Assembly: GCA_937925605.1 (NCBI GenBank)
Contig: CALALV010000099.1
Location: 1 to 12,077, forward strand
Length of the DNA stretch: 12,077 bases
Source: an uncultured Woeseia sp.
GTDB taxonomy: Bacteria; Pseudomonadota; Gammaproteobacteria; Steroidobacterales; Woeseiaceae
Direction: 5' to 3'
This document shows, piece by piece, positions 9,112 to 12,077 of this stretch. Each line of letters starts with the position of its first letter. Within the stretch, counting starts at the first letter, position 1. The position numbers and the translations under genes were made by a program. Under the pieces are notes generated by a model that saw only the letters and a list, made by a program, of their open reading frames with translations, was not told the DNA's origin and made no database searches.

Positions 9112-10265
9112 AGTCGTTCCGCCGCCCGGTCGAGCGTGGCGTCGTCCTTGGCAAAACAGAAACGCAGCCGGCGGCTGCCGGGCGGCTGCCTGCAGAAAAC
9201 GGACACGGGAATCGAGGCGACGCCGATTTCGCGGGTCAGGCGGCGCGCGTAGTCGACGTCGTCCTCGTCGGAGATGTCGGCGTAGTCGAGCACCTGGAAG
9301 AACGTGCCGCCGGCCGGCCGGAAGCGGAAGCGCGAGTCCTCGAGGGCGCGGCAGAAGCGATCGCGTTTCTCCTCGTAGAAGGCCGGCAGGTGAGCGTAGT
9401 GGTCCGGCGTTTCCTGCATGAAGTCCGCGAGAGCGTGCTGTATCGGCGTCACGACGGCGTAGCAGGTGAACTGGTGGACGCGTCGGAACTCGGTCGTCAG
9501 CGCCGGCGGCGCGACGACGTAGCCGACCTTCCAGCCCGTGGCGTGATAGGTCTTGCCGAAAGACGACACGACGACCGAGCGCTCGCGCAGCTCGGCGTGC
9601 GTCAGCAGGCTGTGGTGCTGCGCGCCGTCGAAGACGATGTGCTCGTAGACTTCGTCCGACATCAGGAACGCGGGGCTGTCGCGCAGGACCTCGGCCAGGC
9701 AGTCGAGGTCCGCGCGCTCCAGGACCGACCCCAGCGGGTTCTGCGGAAAATTGACGATGACGAGGCGCGTGCGCGCGCTGAGCGCATCGGCCAGTTCGTC
9801 GAAATCGATGTGCGCGTCGGGCCGCGTGGCCGTCTCGCGCAGCGGCAGGTGGATGACCTTGCCGCCGGCCAGCCGGACGGCCGGGGCGTAGGAATCGTAG
9901 GCGGGGTCGAAGACGATGACCTCGTCGCCTCGGTGCACGAGCGCCTGGATCGTCGCGAACAGGCCCTCGGTCGCGCCGGTACAGACGGTGACCTCGTCGT
10001 CGGCGTCGACCCGGGCCCCGTACAGGCGCTCGACCTTGGCGGCGATCGCCGCGCGCAAGGACGGCACGCCGGGCAGCGGAGCGTACTGGTTCCTGCCGGC
10101 CGCGAGGTGTTCCCCGATCAGGTCGAGCAGGCGCGCCGGCGGCTCGAAACCCGGGAAGCCCTGCGACAGGTTGATCGCGTCGTGTTCCGCGGCCAGCTGC
10201 GTCATCACCGCGAAGATCGTGGTGCCGACGTCGGGCAGCTTGCTCGTTGGCGCGGACGGGCTGAT
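9099..10265 (-). CDS. ybdL: PLP aminotransferase, YbdL/glutamine-methionine transaminase type, apparent ATC start
   Basis: A class I/II fold-type I aminotransferase of 388 residues if it starts at ATC 10265-10263 (E. coli YbdL has 386). The first canonical start, GTG 10208, would remove 19 residues including SKLPDVGTTIF, which matches the YbdL N-terminus (SKLPQLGTTIF). Landmarks numbered from the ATC: INLSQGFPGF, NQYAPLPGV, NFPQNPLG with N176, SDEVYEH with D204, and the PLP Lys in SSFGKTYHATGWKVGY (K238); the C-terminal RLRFCFAK provides the carboxylate-binding Arg. YbdL prefers methionine, histidine and phenylalanine; relatives (glutamine transaminase K, MtnE-like) use glutamine to reaminate 4-methylthio-2-oxobutanoate. 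The gene sits 11 nt after the P5C dehydrogenase stop and overlaps the omega-amidase, so it is mid-operon. The family is firm. Exact substrate and start codon are inferred. Confidence 0.88.
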   Translation of the reverse strand: MSPSAPTSKLPDVGTTIFAVMTQLAAEHDAINLSQGFPGFEPPARLLDLIGEHLAAGRNQYAPLPGVPSLRAAIAAKVERLYGARVDADDEVTVCTGATEGLFATIQALVHRGDEVIVFDPAYDSYAPAVRLAGGKVIHLPLRETATRPDAHIDFDELADALSARTRLVIVNFPQNPLGSVLERADLDCLAEVLRDSPAFLMSDEVYEHIVFDGAQHHSLLTHAELRERSVVVSSFGKTYHATGWKVGYVVAPPALTTEFRRVHQFTCYAVVTPIQHALADFMQETPDHYAHLPAFYEEKRDRFCRALEDSRFRFRPAGGTFFQVLDYADISDEDDVDYARRLTREIGVASIPVSVFCRQPPGSRRLRFCFAKDDATLDRAAERLCRL

Positions 10266-10272
10266 GGCGCGG

Positions 10273-10278
10273 CCTCTC
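10273..10278 (-). promoter_or_regulatory. Shine-Dalgarno GAGAGG for the aminotransferase
   Basis: On the - strand GAGAGG overlaps the TGA stop of the upstream dehydrogenase gene and is followed by exactly seven bases and then ATC (10265-10263). This ideal spacing supports initiation at the ATC rather than at GTG 10208. Confidence 0.6.
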
Positions 10279-11860
10279 AGGCGGAATCCGGGACGGTCCA
10301 GCCGGTCGGCAGCGGGCCCTGGTCGTGGATGATCTCGCGGTGCGCGCTCCAGGTGATGCGGATCGCCTCCGGCGTGCCGATGCCGGCGCCACGCGGATCG
10401 CCGCTCGGGCCGAACCAGTGGTTCTGCGGCGCGCCGGTCGTGCGCGCGCGCAGGCCGCAGTAGGTCGTACCGTTCACGGTCGCCGCGAGGACGCGCTGCT
10501 GGAACGCGACGTCGGCGCTGACGACCGCCGCCGTCAGGTGGTGCGACATGCGCTCGAGCAGGCCGAGCACCGTGTCGACGTCACCGTCGCCGTAGCGCAC
10601 GACCACCTGGAACGGGCCAAACAGCTCGGTTGCCGCCAAGTCGAAATGCTCGCCGGCGAACGCCGCGAGCGGTACCTCGACGGCCGTCGGTTCCAGCGTG
10701 CCGTAGCAGTCCGGGACGCGGTGATCCTCGAGCGGCCGTCCGCCGAACAGCAGGCGCGCGCCGGGCAGGGCGGCCAGGGCCGCGACGTGTTCCTGCATGC
10801 GCGCGGTGGTCCAGCTCAGCACGGGCCCGACGGTCAGGTCGGCCAGCTTGCGGCGCGCGGCGAGTTCGCCGAGCTTGGGCAGCAACGCCTCGGCCCAGTT
10901 CTCGTGCACGAACAGCGCGCTCTGCGCGGAGCACTTCTGACCGGTGGCGTTGTACGCGTCTTCGTCACACTGCCATGCGACGTAGTCGAGCCATTCCGGG
11001 GCGAAGTCCGGGCCGATGACCTTCCAGTCGTAGCCGGCGTCCTCGAGTCGCACCCTGCCGTGCATCGTCGCGGCGATGCGTTCGGCGACGCTGCTCGAGC
11101 CGGTGAACTGGACCAGCCGCAGCACGTCCTTCGCTTTCTCTATCAGGTCCCCCATGCGCGCGCCGCGGCAGTGCAGCAGGTCGAGGTCGGTTGCGGGCAG
11201 GCCGCTGTGGATCAGCAGGCGAACGAATTGCTCGAATACGGCGCTGACCTTCGAGTCGACCTTGACCAGCGGCCGGTTGCCCATGAACAGCGCGCCCATG
11301 ACCTGCAGCGCCGGTATTTCCAGCGGGAAATTGAACGGGGCGACGACCGCGACCGGCCCGTAGGGCCAGCGATAGCCGCGCGACTCCTGGCCCGGGTGGT
11401 CGCCCGGGTTCGAGAAGCCGCGCCCGAGGAATCGCACGCCGTCGCCGGCGAAGTTCTGCAGGAACGTCAGCGTGATATCGACCTCGCCGGCGCACTGCTT
11501 CCAGCTCTTCGGCACGACCCGCTGGATCAGCCTCGTGAAATAGTCGTGCACGTCCTTCCGCGCCAGCATTGCCGCGGCCCGCGCGCAGACCTGGCCGAGC
11601 ATGACGTAGCGTTCCGGGTTCTTGAGCGGGTTGTGCAGGCCGGTCTTCGGGCAGCCGCGCAGGCCGTCGATGAAGCCGTCGACGTCGCGGGTATCCGGTA
11701 CGTGCAGGAACAGCTCGCCGTTCAGCGGATCGACGATGTCGTCGCGGGTGGCGTCGCCGTCCAGCCAGCGGCCCGCGAGCAGATTCTGCACCCGGCCGGG
11801 CACGGCGCCGCTCATTTCGTTCCACGGGTCGACGGTTGCGAATTCCGGCATGCCGGGCAT
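10277..11860 (-). CDS. 1-pyrroline-5-carboxylate dehydrogenase, plant-type (ALDH12 family)
   Basis: A 527-residue NAD-dependent aldehyde dehydrogenase oxidising glutamate-5-semialdehyde/P5C to glutamate, the second step of proline catabolism. The sequence closely follows plant ALDH12A1 from end to end: FATVDPWNEMSG, VQNLLAGRW, DPLNGELF, CPKTGLHNPLKNPERY, GYRWPYGPVAVVAPFNFPLE, RLEDAGYDWKVIGPD, TGQKCSAQSALFVHENW and RTTGAPQNHWFGPSGDP. Catalytic residues are present: N177 (PFNFP), K200 (VKVDSK), E273 (LEDAG) and nucleophile C310 (QKCSAQ). ATG 11860-11858 is chosen: GGAGG lies 4 nt upstream, and family similarity begins at residue 6. A longer frame to 11977 would run through the promoter region and is low-complexity. 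It is the first gene of the - strand operon. No proline dehydrogenase is present here, and this is not the PutA or RocA type. Confidence 0.92.
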   Translation of the reverse strand: MPGMPEFATVDPWNEMSGAVPGRVQNLLAGRWLDGDATRDDIVDPLNGELFLHVPDTRDVDGFIDGLRGCPKTGLHNPLKNPERYVMLGQVCARAAAMLARKDVHDYFTRLIQRVVPKSWKQCAGEVDITLTFLQNFAGDGVRFLGRGFSNPGDHPGQESRGYRWPYGPVAVVAPFNFPLEIPALQVMGALFMGNRPLVKVDSKVSAVFEQFVRLLIHSGLPATDLDLLHCRGARMGDLIEKAKDVLRLVQFTGSSSVAERIAATMHGRVRLEDAGYDWKVIGPDFAPEWLDYVAWQCDEDAYNATGQKCSAQSALFVHENWAEALLPKLGELAARRKLADLTVGPVLSWTTARMQEHVAALAALPGARLLFGGRPLEDHRVPDCYGTLEPTAVEVPLAAFAGEHFDLAATELFGPFQVVVRYGDGDVDTVLGLLERMSHHLTAAVVSADVAFQQRVLAATVNGTTYCGLRARTTGAPQNHWFGPSGDPRGAGIGTPEAIRITWSAHREIIHDQGPLPTGWTVPDSA

Positions 11861-11895
11861 GGGGCCTCCAGGCGCTGGGACGGCAGGGGCAGCAG

Positions 11896-11923
11896 AGGAT
11901 ACCAACCCGCCCGGGGAGTCGAA
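11896..11923 (-). promoter_or_regulatory. Putative sigma70 promoter of the P5C dehydrogenase operon
   Basis: Reading the - strand, TTCGAC (11923-11918), a 16-base spacer, then TATCCT (11901-11896) preceded by TG-G, an extended -10. Transcription would start near 11889 and leave a leader of about 28 nt with GGAGG. It drives the three-gene amino-acid operon. No clear operator repeat was seen. Confidence 0.5.
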
Positions 11924-11951
11924 AGCGGCCGATGCGCCCGCGCGGGGCGGT

Positions 11952-11980
11952 TTGTAACCCGCCCGCAGGGAGGTCATAAT
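11952..11980 (+). promoter_or_regulatory. Sigma70 promoter of the SRP RNA gene
   Basis: TTGTAA (11952-11957) and CATAAT (11975-11980) are separated by 17 bases. Transcription would start at about 11987, which matches the expected 5' end of the SRP RNA. The CGCCGCC just after the -10 forms a GC-rich discriminator, as is common for growth-rate-controlled stable RNA genes. Confidence 0.7.
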
Positions 11981-11986
11981 CGCCGC

Positions 11987-12077
11987 CGGTCCGCGTCGGC
12001 TACCCCGCGACGGCCAGCCGTGAACCCCGTCAGGCCCGGAAGGGAGCAGCGGCAGCGGTGACGCCGGGTGCCGGGGA
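11987..12077 (+). ncRNA. ffs: Signal recognition particle RNA (4.5S RNA), 3' end cut by window
   Basis: The conserved SRP core is unmistakable: the Ffh-binding symmetric loop TCAG (12030-12033) opposite AGCA (12045-12048), capped by the GGAA tetraloop (12038-12041) on a CCC/GGG stem. The 5' arm (GTCGGCTACCCC, from 11997) and the 3' arm (GGTGCCGGGGA, to the window end) would pair in the long hairpin. By comparison with E. coli 4.5S RNA (114 nt), some 15-25 bases remain outside the window. It binds Ffh to target membrane and secreted proteins to the Sec translocon. The 5' end is inferred from the promoter. In many gammaproteobacteria dnaX follows; that cannot be seen here. Confidence 0.93.

Noticed and set aside
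8326..10392. A possible 688-residue fusion ending in the omega-amidase
   Set aside because: Residues before the GTG at 9111 are an out-of-frame shadow of the aminotransferase and dehydrogenase. The real aminotransferase is read in another frame, so this is not a fusion.
11861..11977. A 39-residue N-terminal extension of the P5C dehydrogenase, perhaps a targeting peptide
   Set aside because: It contains the operon promoter and the Shine-Dalgarno sequence, shows no similarity to the family and overlaps the ffs promoter.
10325..12061. A 578-codon open frame on the + strand across the P5C dehydrogenase and into the SRP RNA
   Set aside because: It is antisense to a clear ALDH12 protein and runs through the ffs promoter and RNA, so it is not a gene.

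Overview
The window is a dense, GC-rich bacterial chromosome segment. It most resembles a gammaproteobacterium: it carries a YheS-type ABC-F ATPase, a RecQ with the standard zinc-site layout, a YbdL/YafV-type enzyme pair and a 4.5S-type SRP RNA. I cannot name a genus. No mobile element, CRISPR array, tRNA or rRNA was seen, so this looks like core chromosome rather than an island.

Layout, left to right. (1) Bases 1-1463, + strand: the 5'-truncated end of a NodT/OprM-type outer-membrane efflux protein, whose reading frame runs 138 bp into the end of a convergent gene. (2) On the - strand, a seven-helix membrane protein of unknown function (1326-2036) is preceded by a CYTH-like soluble protein of unknown function (2128-2802). 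(3) Divergent from these is a YpfJ-type membrane-anchored zinc metallopeptidase (2962-3819), then a GNAT acetyltransferase with its own likely promoter (3912-4559). (4) A yheS-recQ pair follows (4589-6496 and 6493-8292), joined by an ATGA overlap. yheS has a TACAAT box so close to its ATG that a leaderless mRNA is likely. (5) Convergent with recQ is a tight - strand operon read from right to left: plant-type (ALDH12) pyrroline-5-carboxylate dehydrogenase (11860-10277), YbdL-type glutamine/methionine aminotransferase (10265-9099) and YafV-type omega-amidase (9111-8326). (6) Divergent from the operon, with a textbook sigma70 promoter, is the 5' part of the SRP RNA gene ffs, cut by the window end.

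The most coherent system is the - strand amino-acid operon. The dehydrogenase makes glutamate from the proline intermediate P5C. The aminotransferase is expected to use glutamine as amino donor, and the omega-amidase removes the 2-oxoglutaramate that results, giving 2-oxoglutarate and ammonia (the glutamine transaminase/omega-amidase route used in methionine salvage). The most unusual detail is that the aminotransferase has no ATG/GTG/TTG at the position where family members begin. An ATC codon stands there with an ideal Shine-Dalgarno sequence 7 nt upstream.

Many long frames on the opposite strand of recQ, yheS and the dehydrogenase are by-products of high GC and were left out.
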